64,000 bases of DNA from Actinophytocola xanthii (lineage in GTDB: Bacteria > Actinomycetota > Actinomycetes > Mycobacteriales > Pseudonocardiaceae): NCBI RefSeq assembly GCF_001921205.1, contig NZ_MSIE01000025.1:1-64000 (forward strand), read 5' to 3'. Positions 25,570-34,331 of this stretch are shown piece by piece (positions within the stretch are counted from its first letter, which is position 1; each line of letters begins with the position of its first letter). Both the position numbers and the translations under genes were made by a program. Under the pieces are notes generated by a model that saw only the letters and a program-made list of their open reading frames with translations, made no database searches and had not been told where the DNA came from.

Positions 25570-26527
25570 CGGCGGTCTCCTTCTGGGACTGGGTGGTGGC
25601 GTGCCCGGTGAGGGCGAGAAACACGTCGTCGAGGGTCGCGCTGTGGACGGTGAACCGGGCGACGGCGCGGTGTTCCGGATCGAGCTCGTCGAGCAGTGCC
25701 CGCACGTGGTTGGCGCTGCCGTCGGTGGCGACCGAGACGGCCAGGCGCTCGGGCGCCGGCTGCGTGGCGCGGGGACCGAGCCGGTGGACCAGGCCCTCGT
25801 ACGCGGCCGGGTCCGGGGCGACCAGGTCGAGCCGGTGGCCGGCGACCTGTTGCTTGAGCTGGGCGGCGTGGCCCTGCGCGACGATCCGCCCGCCGTCCAC
25901 GACCGCGATCTGGTCGGCCAGCCGATCGGCCTCCTCGAGGTACTGGGTGGTCAGGAAGATCGTCACCCCGTTCCGGACGAGCTCGTTGACGACCTCCCAG
26001 ACCTGCTGGCGGCTGCGCGGGTCCAGGCCCGTTGTCGGCTCGTCCAGGAAGATCACCGCGGGCTGCGTGATCAGGCTCGCGGCGAGGTCCAGCCGCCGCC
26101 GCATGCCGCCCGAGTACGTGCGGACCCGCCGGTCGCCGGCCTCGGTCAGGTCGAACCGTTCGAGCAGCGCACCGGCCCGCGCCCTGGCCGCGGACCCCCG
26201 CAGCCCGTGCAGCCGAGCCATCATCCGGAGGTTCTCGGCTCCGGTCTGGAGCTCGTCAACGGCGGTGTCCTGCCCGGTCACGCTGATGCCGCGGCGGACC
26301 TCGGCGCGCTGCCGCCTGATGTCGAACCCGGCGACCCTGGCCGTGCCCGCGGTCGGGGGCAGCAGGGTCGAGAGGATGCGCACGGTCGTGGTCTTGCCGG
26401 CGCCGTTCGGGCCGAGCAGCGAGAAGACGCTGCCCCGGGCCACCCGGAGGTCGACGCCGTCGAGCACGCGCACGGCGCCGAAGGACTTCTCGAGGCCGAC
26501 GGCCTCGATCGCTGGCTGGTCGGGCAT
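25562..26527 (-). CDS. ABC exporter ATPase (DrrA-like)
   Basis: Walker A GPNGAGKTTT (about 40), the Q-loop near SVTGQDTAVDE, signature YSGGMRRRLDLA (about 138), Walker B VIFLDEPTTGLD and the switch His position in LTTQYLEEAD are all visible; note that the H-loop is TTQ rather than TTH, the DrrA-family variant. The C-terminal domain (about 220-321) is the DrrA extension. It is divergent from a TetR gene, with direct repeats between them that look like operators. Confidence 0.94.
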   Translation of the reverse strand: MPDQPAIEAVGLEKSFGAVRVLDGVDLRVARGSVFSLLGPNGAGKTTTVRILSTLLPPTAGTARVAGFDIRRQRAEVRRGISVTGQDTAVDELQTGAENLRMMARLHGLRGSAARARAGALLERFDLTEAGDRRVRTYSGGMRRRLDLAASLITQPAVIFLDEPTTGLDPRSRQQVWEVVNELVRNGVTIFLTTQYLEEADRLADQIAVVDGGRIVAQGHAAQLKQQVAGHRLDLVAPDPAAYEGLVHRLGPRATQPAPERLAVSVATDGSANHVRALLDELDPEHRAVARFTVHSATLDDVFLALTGHATTQSQKETAGV

Positions 26528-26558
26528 GGTGATCCCTGTCTGTCGCGGTCAGTGGTTC

Positions 26559-26595
26559 TGCGTATGGCGTAAACCATATTGCGTATGACATAAAC
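26559..26595. promoter_or_regulatory. Direct-repeat operators between exporter and TetR gene
   Basis: TGCGTATGGCGTAAAC (26559-26574) and TGCGTATGACATAAAC (26580-26595) match at 14 of 16 positions and are 21 bp apart, two helical turns. The first also contains TATGG-N6-CCATA. They fill the AT-rich centre of the 115-bp divergent region and are probable binding sites for the adjacent TetR protein. Confidence 0.65.
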
Positions 26596-26642
26596 AGTGC
26601 ATCGGGGAAATACCCTGAGGCCGACATCGGGGTGGTCAGGGG

Positions 26643-27401
26643 ATGAGCGGAGAGAGCGAGACCGGGCTGCCGGCCAGCTTCGAGTTGGCCTGGGGCGTGC
26701 GTGAGCGCCCGACCAAGGGACCGCGCGCCGGGCTGAGCCTGGAGCGCGTGGTGCGGGCGGGCGTCACCGTAGCCGCCGAGGAGGGGCTGGCGGCGGTGTC
26801 GATGAGCCGGGTGGCGAAGGTGCTCGGAACCTCGGCGATGTCGCTGTACCGGTACGTCGGGTCGAAGGACGAGCTGCTCGCGCTGATGCTCGACGCCGTC
26901 CTCGGCGAGGTCGACATCACCACGATCGCCCGGGACGACGGGTGGCGGGCCGGCCTGGAGCGGTGGGCGTGGACCGAGCTCGCGGCGTACCGGAAGAACC
27001 TGTGGGTGCTGCAGGTGCCCATCAAGGGCCCGCCGGTCACCCCGAACTCGATCACCTTCCTCGAGCAGGGCCTGCGCTGCCTGACCGGCACGCCGCTCAC
27101 GCCGGCAGAGAAGATGTCGGTGATCCTCACGTTGACCAGCTACACGCGGGCCTGGGCGGCGATGAGCTCACAGCTCGACGCGGAGTCCGTCACCGAGGGG
27201 GCGGTCGGGGTCGAGGTCGTGGCGGACTACCCCCGGCTCCTGATGAAGCTCACCACGCCCGAGCGGTTCCCCGCGCTGCACGAGGTCCTCGCGGCCGAGC
27301 CGTTCGTCGACGAGGACGAACAGCTCGACGACGACTTCGCGTTCGGTCTGGCCCGGCTCATGGACGGGTTCGGCGTGTTGATCGCGTCCCGCGCTGTCTG
27401 A
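26643..27401 (+). CDS. TetR-family regulator with TetR_C_1-type domain
   Basis: An N-terminal extension (1-25) precedes the helix-turn-helix (about 30-75, with AVSMSRVAKVLGTSAMSLYRYVGSKDELL). The remaining 170 residues form the ligand domain, with the acidic end DEDEQLDDDFAFGLARLMDG typical of the tetracycline-repressor-like C-terminal class. At 252 aa it is longer than average. It is divergent from the DrrAB-like exporter and most likely represses it until the exported drug binds. Confidence 0.93.
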   Translation: MSGESETGLPASFELAWGVRERPTKGPRAGLSLERVVRAGVTVAAEEGLAAVSMSRVAKVLGTSAMSLYRYVGSKDELLALMLDAVLGEVDITTIARDDGWRAGLERWAWTELAAYRKNLWVLQVPIKGPPVTPNSITFLEQGLRCLTGTPLTPAEKMSVILTLTSYTRAWAAMSSQLDAESVTEGAVGVEVVADYPRLLMKLTTPERFPALHEVLAAEPFVDEDEQLDDDFAFGLARLMDGFGVLIASRAV

Positions 27402-27448
27402 TTTGTCTTCTTACCTTGCTCATAGGTTCGCTGCTTACTGTGGAACGC

Positions 27449-28126
27449 ATGTCCAACGCACGAGCCGTGGCGGTCGCGAGCCTGGCCGCGCTGCTGCTCG
27501 GCGTCGCGCTGATGCTCGCCCTCCACGTCGTGCCGCCGACCAGCGAGATCAGCCCGGTGCGTAGAACGCTCAGCCAGTACGCCCTTGGCCCGAACAAGTG
27601 GGTGTTCGACGTCTCGGTGCTGCTCATCGCGCTCGGTTCCGCGCTCGGACTGGCGCTGCTGGTGCGCCACCGGGTGGTCCGGCCGTGGTCGGGCACCGTG
27701 TTCTTCGGTGCGTTGTGGACGCTCAGCCTGCTGGTGATCGTGTACTTCACGAAGACGGACTGGTCGGTCGGGCCCTCGATCAGCGGTCTCGTCCATCGCT
27801 ATGCCAGCGTCGTCGCGTTCGTCTCGCTGCCGCTGGCGGTGCTGCTCGCGGCCGGCGCCGCGTTCGCCGGGCGTCCGGGCTGGCGCCTGGCGGCACGCGG
27901 GTTCGCCGTGCTCTCCCTCGCCCAGTTCTGCGTGATCCTCGTCGGCGTGGTCCGGATGTCGGCCGGCGGCGGGCCGTGGTGGCGGTTCGTGCCGCTCGGC
28001 CTGGTGGAGCGGGGCATCACGTTCAGCGGGGTGGCCGCGATCACGATCCTGGTGCTCGGGGTGGCCCTCGGTGCCGCCGCCCGACCGGCGGGGAATTCGG
28101 AGGACGTGCTTCGCGCTGCGGTCTAG
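27449..28126 (+). CDS. DUF998-type integral membrane protein
   Basis: The 225-aa protein is almost entirely membrane helices, about six of them, starting with ASLAALLLGVALMLALHVV. The first outside loop reads TSEISPVRRTLSQYALGPN, the hallmark of DUF998 proteins (SPVxxxLSxY). I took ATG 27449; a GTG at 27440 is possible and no strong ribosome binding site is seen. It stands 47 bp after the TetR gene on the same strand. The biochemical role of the family is unknown. Confidence 0.85.
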   Translation: MSNARAVAVASLAALLLGVALMLALHVVPPTSEISPVRRTLSQYALGPNKWVFDVSVLLIALGSALGLALLVRHRVVRPWSGTVFFGALWTLSLLVIVYFTKTDWSVGPSISGLVHRYASVVAFVSLPLAVLLAAGAAFAGRPGWRLAARGFAVLSLAQFCVILVGVVRMSAGGGPWWRFVPLGLVERGITFSGVAAITILVLGVALGAAARPAGNSEDVLRAAV

Positions 28127-28140
28127 CGTTCTCGACCGTG

Positions 28141-28773
28141 ATGTCGATGAGCCAGGTGGCGGCGTTCGCGGTGCTGACCGTGGTCATGGTGGTCGTGCCG
28201 GGGCCGAGCGTGCTGTTCACGATCGGTCGCGCGCTGACCGTCGGACGGCGGGAGGCGTTGTTGACCGTCGTCGGCAACGCGGTCGGGGTCTACCTGCAGG
28301 TCGTCGCGGTGGCCTTCGGGGTCGGGGTCCTCGTCGAGCGGTCCGCGGCGGTGTTCACGGCGGTGAAGCTGGCCGGCGCGGGCTACCTCGTGTTCCTCGG
28401 CGTCCAGGCGATCCGCCACCGCCGGCGGGTCACCGAGGCGCTCGCCGTGCGGCCGGTGTACTCCGCCGGGCGCTCGGTGCGGGACGGTCTCGTGGTCGGG
28501 CTGCTGAACCCGAAGTCGATTCTGTTCTTCGCCGTGGCGCTGCCGCAGTTCGTCGCTCCGGAGGCCGGCGCGGTGCCGGTCCAGATGCTCGTGCTCGGCG
28601 CGCTGTTCCCGGTGACCGCCCTGGTGTTCGACAGTGTCTGGGCCCTCGCCGCGGCCACCGCGCGGGCCTGGTTCGCCCGCTCGCCCCGGCGCCTGGAGCT
28701 GGTCGGGGGCACCGGCGGGCTCATGATGATCGGCCTGGGGGCAGGCCTCGCGGTGAGCGGCCGAAGGGACTGA
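28141..28773 (+). CDS. LysE/RhtB-family amino acid exporter
   Basis: The 210-aa protein has five to six helices and the family N-terminus: VVMVVVPGPSVLFTIGRALTVGRREAL, with the PGP motif near 18-20. The NPKSILFFAVALPQF motif (about 123) is also diagnostic. LysE-type carriers export amino acids or homoserine-like compounds. GTG 28138 directly before the ATG is an alternative start. It follows the DUF998 gene by 14 bp and may share its transcript. Confidence 0.92.
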   Translation: MSMSQVAAFAVLTVVMVVVPGPSVLFTIGRALTVGRREALLTVVGNAVGVYLQVVAVAFGVGVLVERSAAVFTAVKLAGAGYLVFLGVQAIRHRRRVTEALAVRPVYSAGRSVRDGLVVGLLNPKSILFFAVALPQFVAPEAGAVPVQMLVLGALFPVTALVFDSVWALAAATARAWFARSPRRLELVGGTGGLMMIGLGAGLAVSGRRD

Positions 28774-28795
28774 CCTACCGTTCTCCCTCGACCGC

Positions 28796-28832
28796 CGCAA
28801 CATGTCATGGGAACGCGTGTTCTAATGTTGCG
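28796..28832. promoter_or_regulatory. Nested palindromes with LexA-box-like core
   Basis: The inner element GAACGCGTGTTC (28811-28822) fits GAAC-N4-GTTC, the core of the actinobacterial SOS box. It is embedded between CGCAACAT (28796-28803) and ATGTTGCG (28825-28832), an 8-bp outer inverted repeat. TAATGT at 28824-28829 could be a -10 element. The gene for a 145-aa AT-hook-like protein begins 36 bp downstream. Confidence 0.5.
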
Positions 28833-28867
28833 TCCCGCAGCGTTCGAGACGACGAAGGAGCGTGAGG

Positions 28868-29305
28868 GTGTCCCCCACGAGCGAGCCCACCGCCGCCGAG
28901 GCCCCGAAGAAGAAGCCCGCGACCGCCGCCGAGGCGCCGGAGCCCACCGTCGAGGCCGCCCCCGCGCCGGTCGAGGCCGCGGCCGAGGCCCCGAAGAAGC
29001 GCGGCCGCAAGCCCGGCAGCACCGCCCGCAAGACCCGCACGGTCGAGCTGACGCTCACGGTCACCGGCACCATGGACGGCGAGTGGCAGGCCGAGCTGAC
29101 CCAGTCCGGCACCCGGGTCCTGCAGGGCCTGTCGGTCCCGGCCGCCGCAGTCTCCCGAGCCGCCGCGGAGCTGCACGAGGACATCTCCAAGGCCATCGAG
29201 AGCGTGCTCGACGCCGCGCGCCAGCAGCACCAGTCCCGGCTCGCCGAGCTGGAGGCCGAGCTGTCCAAGGTGCGGCAGGCGCTCGCCGAGCTCCAGGAGG
29301 ACTGA
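28868..29305 (+). CDS. Small AT-hook-like protein with coiled-coil end
   Basis: The first 50 residues are Ala/Pro/Glu-rich and disordered, like the Lys/Ala tails of actinobacterial nucleoid proteins. An AT-hook-like KKRGRKPGST follows (about 45-54). Residues 60-100 form strands (ELTLTVTGTMDGEW) and 100-145 a helix with a heptad pattern (SRLAELEAELSKVRQALAELQ). Start GTG 28868 has AAGGAG 8 bases upstream; GTG 28862 is less likely. A DNA-binding role is suggested by the hook. The LexA-like palindrome upstream hints at damage control. Confidence 0.8.
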   Translation: MSPTSEPTAAEAPKKKPATAAEAPEPTVEAAPAPVEAAAEAPKKRGRKPGSTARKTRTVELTLTVTGTMDGEWQAELTQSGTRVLQGLSVPAAAVSRAAAELHEDISKAIESVLDAARQQHQSRLAELEAELSKVRQALAELQED

Positions 29306-29410
29306 CCGCCCGCACCGGCGGCGGGATCCACCGCCGCCGGCTCCGGCGGGCGAACCGGGTCGGCCAGGACATACGATCGGCCCACCCGCCAGCACCTCGA
29401 GGAGATGAGC

Positions 29411-30439
29411 ATGGGCTTCGCCGCCGCGCAGGACCGCTACGAGACCATGTCCTACCGCCGCACGGGGGACAGCGGGCTCCACCTCCCGGCGGTCTCGCTC
29501 GGCCTGTGGCAGAACTTCGGAACCGAGGTCCCCCTCGAGCAGTGCCGCGCGATCCTGCGCCGCGCGTTCGACCGCGGCGTGACCCACTTCGACCTCGCCA
29601 ACAACTACGGCCCGCCCTACGGCTCGGCGGAGGCGAACTTCGGCGCGCTGATGGCGTCGGACTTCCGGCCCTACCGGGACGAGCTCGTCATCTCCACCAA
29701 GGCGGGCTACGACATGTGGCCGGGGCCGTACGGCCAGGGCGGCGGGTCGCGCAAGTACCTGCTGGCGAGCCTGGACCAGAGCCTGTCCCGGATGGGGCTG
29801 GACTACGTCGACATCTTCTACTCCCACCGGTTCGACCCGGACACCCCGCTGGACGAGACGATGGGTGCGCTGGCCTCGGCCGTGCAGCAGGGCAAGGCGC
29901 TCTACGTCGGCATCTCCTCCTACAGCGCGGCCAAGACCAGGGAGGCGCACACCCTGCTCGCCGGAATGGGCGTGCGGCTGCTCATCCACCAGCCGTCGTA
30001 CTCGATGCTCAACCGCTGGGTCGAGGGCGAGCTGCTGGACACCCTCGGCGAGCTCGGCGTCGGCTGTATCGGGTTCTCCCCGCTCGCGCAGGGCATGCTC
30101 ACCGACCGCTACCTCGACGGCATCCCCGAGGGCTCACGCGCCAGCCGCGACGGCTCGCTTTCGCGTTCGATGCTCACCGAGGAGAACCTGGAGCGGGTGC
30201 GCGCGCTGAACGAGATCGCGAAGGGGAGGGGGCAGACGCTGGCGCAGATGGCGCTGGCCTGGACCCTGCGCGACCCGCGGATGACCTCCACGCTGATCGG
30301 CGCGTCCAGCGTCCGGCAGCTGGAGGACAACCTGGCCGCGCTGGACACGCGGGAGTTCACCGACGACGAGCTGGCCGAGATCGACCGGCATGCCGAGGAG
30401 AGCGGCATCAACCTGTGGGCCCGCTCCAGCGCCCACTGA
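29411..30439 (+). CDS. Aldo/keto reductase, YghZ-like
   Basis: The 342-aa protein is an NADPH-dependent TIM-barrel reductase. The catalytic tetrad is visible: Asp and Tyr in THFDLANNYGPPYGSAE, Lys in VISTKAGYDM and His in IFYSHRFDPD. The N-terminus YRRTGDSGLHLPAVSLGLW and the GPYGQGGGSRKYL segment are typical of the glyceraldehyde-3-phosphate-reductase (YghZ) branch. ATG 29411 fits the GAGGAG site better than ATG 29405. The ribokinase gene starts 4 bp after its stop, hinting at a shared sugar metabolism unit. Confidence 0.93.
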   Translation: MGFAAAQDRYETMSYRRTGDSGLHLPAVSLGLWQNFGTEVPLEQCRAILRRAFDRGVTHFDLANNYGPPYGSAEANFGALMASDFRPYRDELVISTKAGYDMWPGPYGQGGGSRKYLLASLDQSLSRMGLDYVDIFYSHRFDPDTPLDETMGALASAVQQGKALYVGISSYSAAKTREAHTLLAGMGVRLLIHQPSYSMLNRWVEGELLDTLGELGVGCIGFSPLAQGMLTDRYLDGIPEGSRASRDGSLSRSMLTEENLERVRALNEIAKGRGQTLAQMALAWTLRDPRMTSTLIGASSVRQLEDNLAALDTREFTDDELAEIDRHAEESGINLWARSSAH

Positions 30440-30443
30440 CGCG

Positions 30444-31337
30444 ATGATCGCGGTCGTCGGCAGCTGCAACGTCGACTTCGTCGTGCCGGTGGCGACCCTC
30501 CCGGCTCCCGGCGAGACGGTCCTGGGTCGTGACCACCTGCGCACCCCGGGCGGCAAGGGCGCCAACCAGTCGGTTGCCGCCGCCCGGCTGGGCAGCGAGG
30601 TCGCGTTCGTGGGGTGTGTGGGCGACGACGAGCTCGCCGGCACGATCCGGGGCGCCCTCGAGGCGGCCGGCGTGCGGCTGGACTGGCTGCGCGAGGTGGC
30701 CGACACCCCGAGCGGCATCGCGCTGATCACCGTCGCCGAGGACGGCGAGAACACGATCGCGGTGAGTCCCGGTGCCAACGCGCGCCTGGGCACCGAGGAC
30801 GTCGCCGCGGCCGGGTCGCTGCTCGCCGAGGCCGAGGTGACGCTGATCCAGCTGGAGATCGCGCCGGAGGTGGTCGACGCGGCGACCCGGGGCGCCGGCG
30901 GCCGGGTGGTGCTCAACCCCGCCCCGGCTCGTCCGCTGACCCCGGCCCTGCTGTCCTCGGTGGACGTCCTGGTGCCCAACCGGTCGGAGCTGGCGTTCCT
31001 GACGGGGAACCAGGAACCATCCACCCTGGACGATGCGGTCATCCAGGCCGAGGCACTGACCGGCCCCGGCGCGGTCGTGGTCACCCTCGGCGCGGACGGC
31101 GCCCTCGTGCTCCACAGGGGACGGACAACGCACGTGCCGGCTACGCCGGTCGAGGCCGTGGACACCACCGGCGCGGGCGACGCGTTCTGCGGCGCCCTTG
31201 CCGACGGCCTGGCCCGCGGCGACTCGCTCGAGGACGCGACGGCCTGGGCGGTGCGGGTGGCCGGCATCTCCACCACCCGCTGGGGTGCCCAGTCCGGAAT
31301 GCCGACCCGGAAGCAGGCCGGTGGGTCACTCCGGTGA
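30444..31337 (+). CDS. rbsK: Ribokinase (PfkB family)
   Basis: PfkB-type sugar kinases phosphorylate ribose or related sugars with ATP. Visible motifs are CNVDFVVPV at the start, the substrate motif TPGGKGANQSVAAARLG (about 35) and the catalytic-Asp anion hole DTTGAGDAFCGAL (about 237). The length, 297 aa, matches RbsK. It follows the aldo/keto reductase by 4 bp. Its end overlaps the convergent menC gene by 12 bp. Ribose transport genes are not adjacent, so other furanoses are possible. Confidence 0.9.
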   Translation: MIAVVGSCNVDFVVPVATLPAPGETVLGRDHLRTPGGKGANQSVAAARLGSEVAFVGCVGDDELAGTIRGALEAAGVRLDWLREVADTPSGIALITVAEDGENTIAVSPGANARLGTEDVAAAGSLLAEAEVTLIQLEIAPEVVDAATRGAGGRVVLNPAPARPLTPALLSSVDVLVPNRSELAFLTGNQEPSTLDDAVIQAEALTGPGAVVVTLGADGALVLHRGRTTHVPATPVEAVDTTGAGDAFCGALADGLARGDSLEDATAWAVRVAGISTTRWGAQSGMPTRKQAGGSLR

Positions 31338-32315
31338 ACGCCCCTGCTCGACCAGGCGGGTGAGGCGGTCCCGCCACCACCGCGCGCGCTCGGGGTCGGC
31401 GTTGTCGTAGCGGTCCAGCAGGGACGGCTCCGGGGTCGGGGGAACCGGGGCCACCGGCAGGTAGCCGTCCACCGGCAGCAGCGACCGCGCCGGCCCGACC
31501 ACGTCCCCGGCCAGCAGGGACAGGGTGCCCAGGCCGCAGGCGAAGTCCAGGGTCGGCAGGGCACCGGCCAGGGCCAGGCCCGCGGCCAGCCCGACGCTGG
31601 TCTCCAGCGCCGAGGACACCACGCACGGCAGGCCGCAGGCCTCGGCGACCCGCAGCGCACGGCGAACCCCGCCCAGCGGCGCGCACTTGAGCACGGCGAC
31701 GTCGGCCGCCTCGGCGAGGGCCACCCGCAGCGGGTCGGCCGCGCGGCGGATGGACTCGTCCGCGGCGATCCGCACGTCGACCCGACGGCGGACCGCGGCC
31801 AGCTCCTCCACCGTCCGGCAGGGCTGTTCGACGTACTCCAGCCCGCCCGCCGCGCTGTCCAGCCGGGGGATCGCGGTGATCGCGGTGTCGGTGTCCCAGG
31901 CGCCGTTGGCGTCGCAGCGGACCGCGCCCGACGGGCCGAGGGCGTCACGCACCGCGGCGAGCCGCTCGATGTCCTCGGGCAGGGAGTCCGCGTGGTCGGC
32001 CACCTTCACCTTGACCGTGCGGCAGCCCGAGGACGAGGCGATCTCGTGGGCGCGCTCCGGTGACACCGCGGGCACGATCGCGTTGATCGGCACGCGCCCG
32101 CGGACGGGGTCGGGCCAGCCGACCGTGCAGGCCTCGAGCGCGGCGGTGAGCCAGGACGCCGCCTCCGGGTCGTCGTACTCGGGGAACGGGCAGAACTCGC
32201 CCCACCCGGCCGGTCCCTCGATCAGCATGCCCTCGCGCACGTCGACGCCGCGGAAGCGCGTCGTCATCGGGATGGCGAACGTCCGGGCCTCGTGGAAGTC
32301 GATCATGGTCTTCAT
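31326..32315 (-). CDS. menC: o-Succinylbenzoate synthase
   Basis: MenC dehydrates SHCHC to o-succinylbenzoate in menaquinone synthesis, an enolase-superfamily reaction. The catalytic Lys pair is in TVKVKVADH. The metal ligands are Asp in CDANGAW, Glu in EYVEQP and Asp in ADES. The opposite Lys is in VLKCAPLGG. Start ATG 32315 gives 329 aa; ATG 32306 is an alternative. The usual actinobacterial MenC length is about 320-330. It stands alone here, with no other men gene within the window. Confidence 0.92.
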   Translation of the reverse strand: MKTMIDFHEARTFAIPMTTRFRGVDVREGMLIEGPAGWGEFCPFPEYDDPEAASWLTAALEACTVGWPDPVRGRVPINAIVPAVSPERAHEIASSSGCRTVKVKVADHADSLPEDIERLAAVRDALGPSGAVRCDANGAWDTDTAITAIPRLDSAAGGLEYVEQPCRTVEELAAVRRRVDVRIAADESIRRAADPLRVALAEAADVAVLKCAPLGGVRRALRVAEACGLPCVVSSALETSVGLAAGLALAGALPTLDFACGLGTLSLLAGDVVGPARSLLPVDGYLPVAPVPPTPEPSLLDRYDNADPERARWWRDRLTRLVEQGRSPE

Positions 32316-32381
32316 CGTTATTAACGCTAGTCCACCCGGGGCGGATAGGATTTTCGTGATCGTTTCCCAGGTGGAAAGGTG

Positions 32382-33821
32382 ATGAGGGCTATGACGAGGC
32401 AGCACGACGGCGTGGCGTCCTCGGTGGTCGACCGGTTCCCCGCGAAGCACCTGGCCAAGCCGGAGATCAGACAGTTGCCGGAGGCCCCGACATCGACGTG
32501 GCGGATCATCGGACCGGGCGTGGTGGCGGCCGGCGTGGGGCTCGCCTCGGGCGAGTTCGTCCTCTTCCCCTACATCGCGTCGCAGGTCGGGCTGGTGTTC
32601 GTGTGGGCGGCACTGGTCGGCCTCGCCACCCAGTTCTTCATCAACATGGAGATCGAGCGCTACACGCTGGCCACCGGCGAGACCGCGCTGACCGGGTTCA
32701 GCCGCTTCTGGCGGCACTGGGGGCTCGTGTTCGCCGTCCTCGCGCTGTTCGCGAACCTCTGGCCCGGCTGGGTGACCTCGTCGGCGACGCTGGTCACCTA
32801 CCTCTGGGGCGGCGATGTCAAGTGGATCGCCATGGGGATGCTGCTCGTGATCGGACTGATCCTCACCCTGGCACCCGTCGTCTACGTCGCCCTGGAACGG
32901 GCCGAGATGCTCAAGGTCGCCGCGGTGGCCGTGCTGCTGGTGGTCGGCGCGTTCGTCGCCATCTCCGCCGACGCGTGGGGCGACGTGCCGAAGATCGTGA
33001 CGGACGCGTCCATCCCGGCCGAGTCGCTCGGCTTCGCGCTGCTGCTGGGTGCGCTGGCGTTCGCCGGCGCCGGCGGTGGGCAGAACCTGGTGCAGAGCAA
33101 CTGGATCCGGGACAAGGGCTTCGGCATGGGGCGGTACGTCCCGCGCATCGCGAGCCCGGTCACCGGCAAGCCGGAGGCGGCGCCGAGCACCGGCTTCATC
33201 TTCGAGCCGACCGACGAGAACCTCGGCCGGTGGCGTGCCTGGTGGCGCTTCGCGAACCGCGAGCAGCTCTACACGTTCGTGCTGATCACGTTCCTGTCGA
33301 TCATGTTCACCTCGCTGCTGGCGTACTCGACGGTGTTCGGCCGGGACGACGTGGCCAACGGCATCGCGTTCCTCCAGGTCGAGGGCAACGTGCTCGGCGA
33401 GACGGTCGGCGGCTGGTTCCGCACGCTGTTCTGGGCGATCGGAGCGTTCGCCCTGTTCGCCGCGGCGCTGGGGATCGTGGACTACACCGGCCGGCTGGTC
33501 GCCGACGTGATCAAGACGGCATACGCACCGAAGGCCAAGGAGAGCTCGCTCTACTTCGGAATCGTCTGGGGGCTGGTGCTGGTCGGGTGCGTGATCGTGG
33601 TGGCCGGTTTCGCGCAGCCACTGGTGCTCCTGGTGATCTCAGCGTCGGTCGGCGGCGTGATGATGTTCGTCTACTCGGCGCTGCTGATCATGCTCAACCG
33701 CAAGGTGCTGCCCGAGCAGATCCGGATCAAGGGGGTGCGGCTCGGGGTTCTGGCCTGGTCGTTCGCACTGTTCGGCGTGCTGAGCGTGCTGACGATCATC
33801 GACCAGGTGAAGAAGTTCTGA
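32382..33821 (+). CDS. Nramp-family membrane protein of atypical type
   Basis: The 479-aa protein has about eleven helices and the Nramp opening IIGPGVVAAGVGLASGEFV. The metal-binding DPGN of helix 1 is replaced by ASGE, and the helix-6 MPHN-type motif is replaced by GGGQNLVQSNW. It is therefore unlikely to be a classic Mn/Fe importer. A loop of about 70 hydrophilic residues between helices 6 and 7 is also unusual. GTG 32379 and ATG 32391 are alternative starts. Upstream sequence GGAAAGG is a weak ribosome site. Its substrate is unknown. Confidence 0.85.
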   Translation: MRAMTRQHDGVASSVVDRFPAKHLAKPEIRQLPEAPTSTWRIIGPGVVAAGVGLASGEFVLFPYIASQVGLVFVWAALVGLATQFFINMEIERYTLATGETALTGFSRFWRHWGLVFAVLALFANLWPGWVTSSATLVTYLWGGDVKWIAMGMLLVIGLILTLAPVVYVALERAEMLKVAAVAVLLVVGAFVAISADAWGDVPKIVTDASIPAESLGFALLLGALAFAGAGGGQNLVQSNWIRDKGFGMGRYVPRIASPVTGKPEAAPSTGFIFEPTDENLGRWRAWWRFANREQLYTFVLITFLSIMFTSLLAYSTVFGRDDVANGIAFLQVEGNVLGETVGGWFRTLFWAIGAFALFAAALGIVDYTGRLVADVIKTAYAPKAKESSLYFGIVWGLVLVGCVIVVAGFAQPLVLLVISASVGGVMMFVYSALLIMLNRKVLPEQIRIKGVRLGVLAWSFALFGVLSVLTIIDQVKKF

Positions 33822-33839
33822 CCACCGCGGAGGCCCTGG

Positions 33840-34331
33840 TCATCCTTCCGGATCGGACGCTGGAGACGGCCCGAGCGGCGCCTGGCCGGTGAACCGCAGC
33901 CGGCGGATCTCCCGCACGTACGCGTTGGACGACGGCAGGAAGAGCAGGGCCACCGCCACGTAGAGCAGCGGCAAGGACACCAGACCGACCACGGGGAGCG
34001 CCAACATCCCTCCACCCCCGGAGTCGTCGGACAGGAAGTCCCCGATCGCGATCTCCATCGACCCGGACACCAGGAACACGACGACGAGGGCGAGGAGGAC
34101 GCGGACCAGGTTGCCGCTACCCCGGAGCCACAAGGCGAGGACCAGCATCACGATCGGCGCCAGCCAGGCCAGCGTGTCGACGACAACGTTCTCGACGGAC
34201 GCGTCGACCTGCGAGTCGGACGTCAGGGAACCGAGGGCGTGGGCCGCCAGCAGCAACAACCCCATGGACACGAACACCAGCCGGGCGAACCACAGCATGC
34301 CCGGCAACCGAGGAGCCTCCCCAGCACTCAT
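33840..34331 (-). CDS. Four-helix membrane protein of unknown function
   Basis: The 163-aa protein has four hydrophobic helices (about 11-33, 48-66, 74-97 and 108-130) and a short charged C-terminus. A Gly-rich loop (DDSGGGG) separates helices 3 and 4. I took the ATG at 34331; the frame continues 22 codons upstream. It is convergent with the Nramp-family gene (18 bp) and divergent from lysR. No family is recognised. Confidence 0.75.
   Translation of the reverse strand: MSAGEAPRLPGMLWFARLVFVSMGLLLLAAHALGSLTSDSQVDASVENVVVDTLAWLAPIVMLVLALWLRGSGNLVRVLLALVVVFLVSGSMEIAIGDFLSDDSGGGGMLALPVVGLVSLPLLYVAVALLFLPSSNAYVREIRRLRFTGQAPLGPSPASDPEG

Noticed and set aside
28796..28832. PafBC-type DNA damage promoter
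   Set aside because: TGTCATGG and TAATGT are present, but the spacing is about 12 instead of 8 bases, so only the LexA-like palindrome is kept as a candidate.
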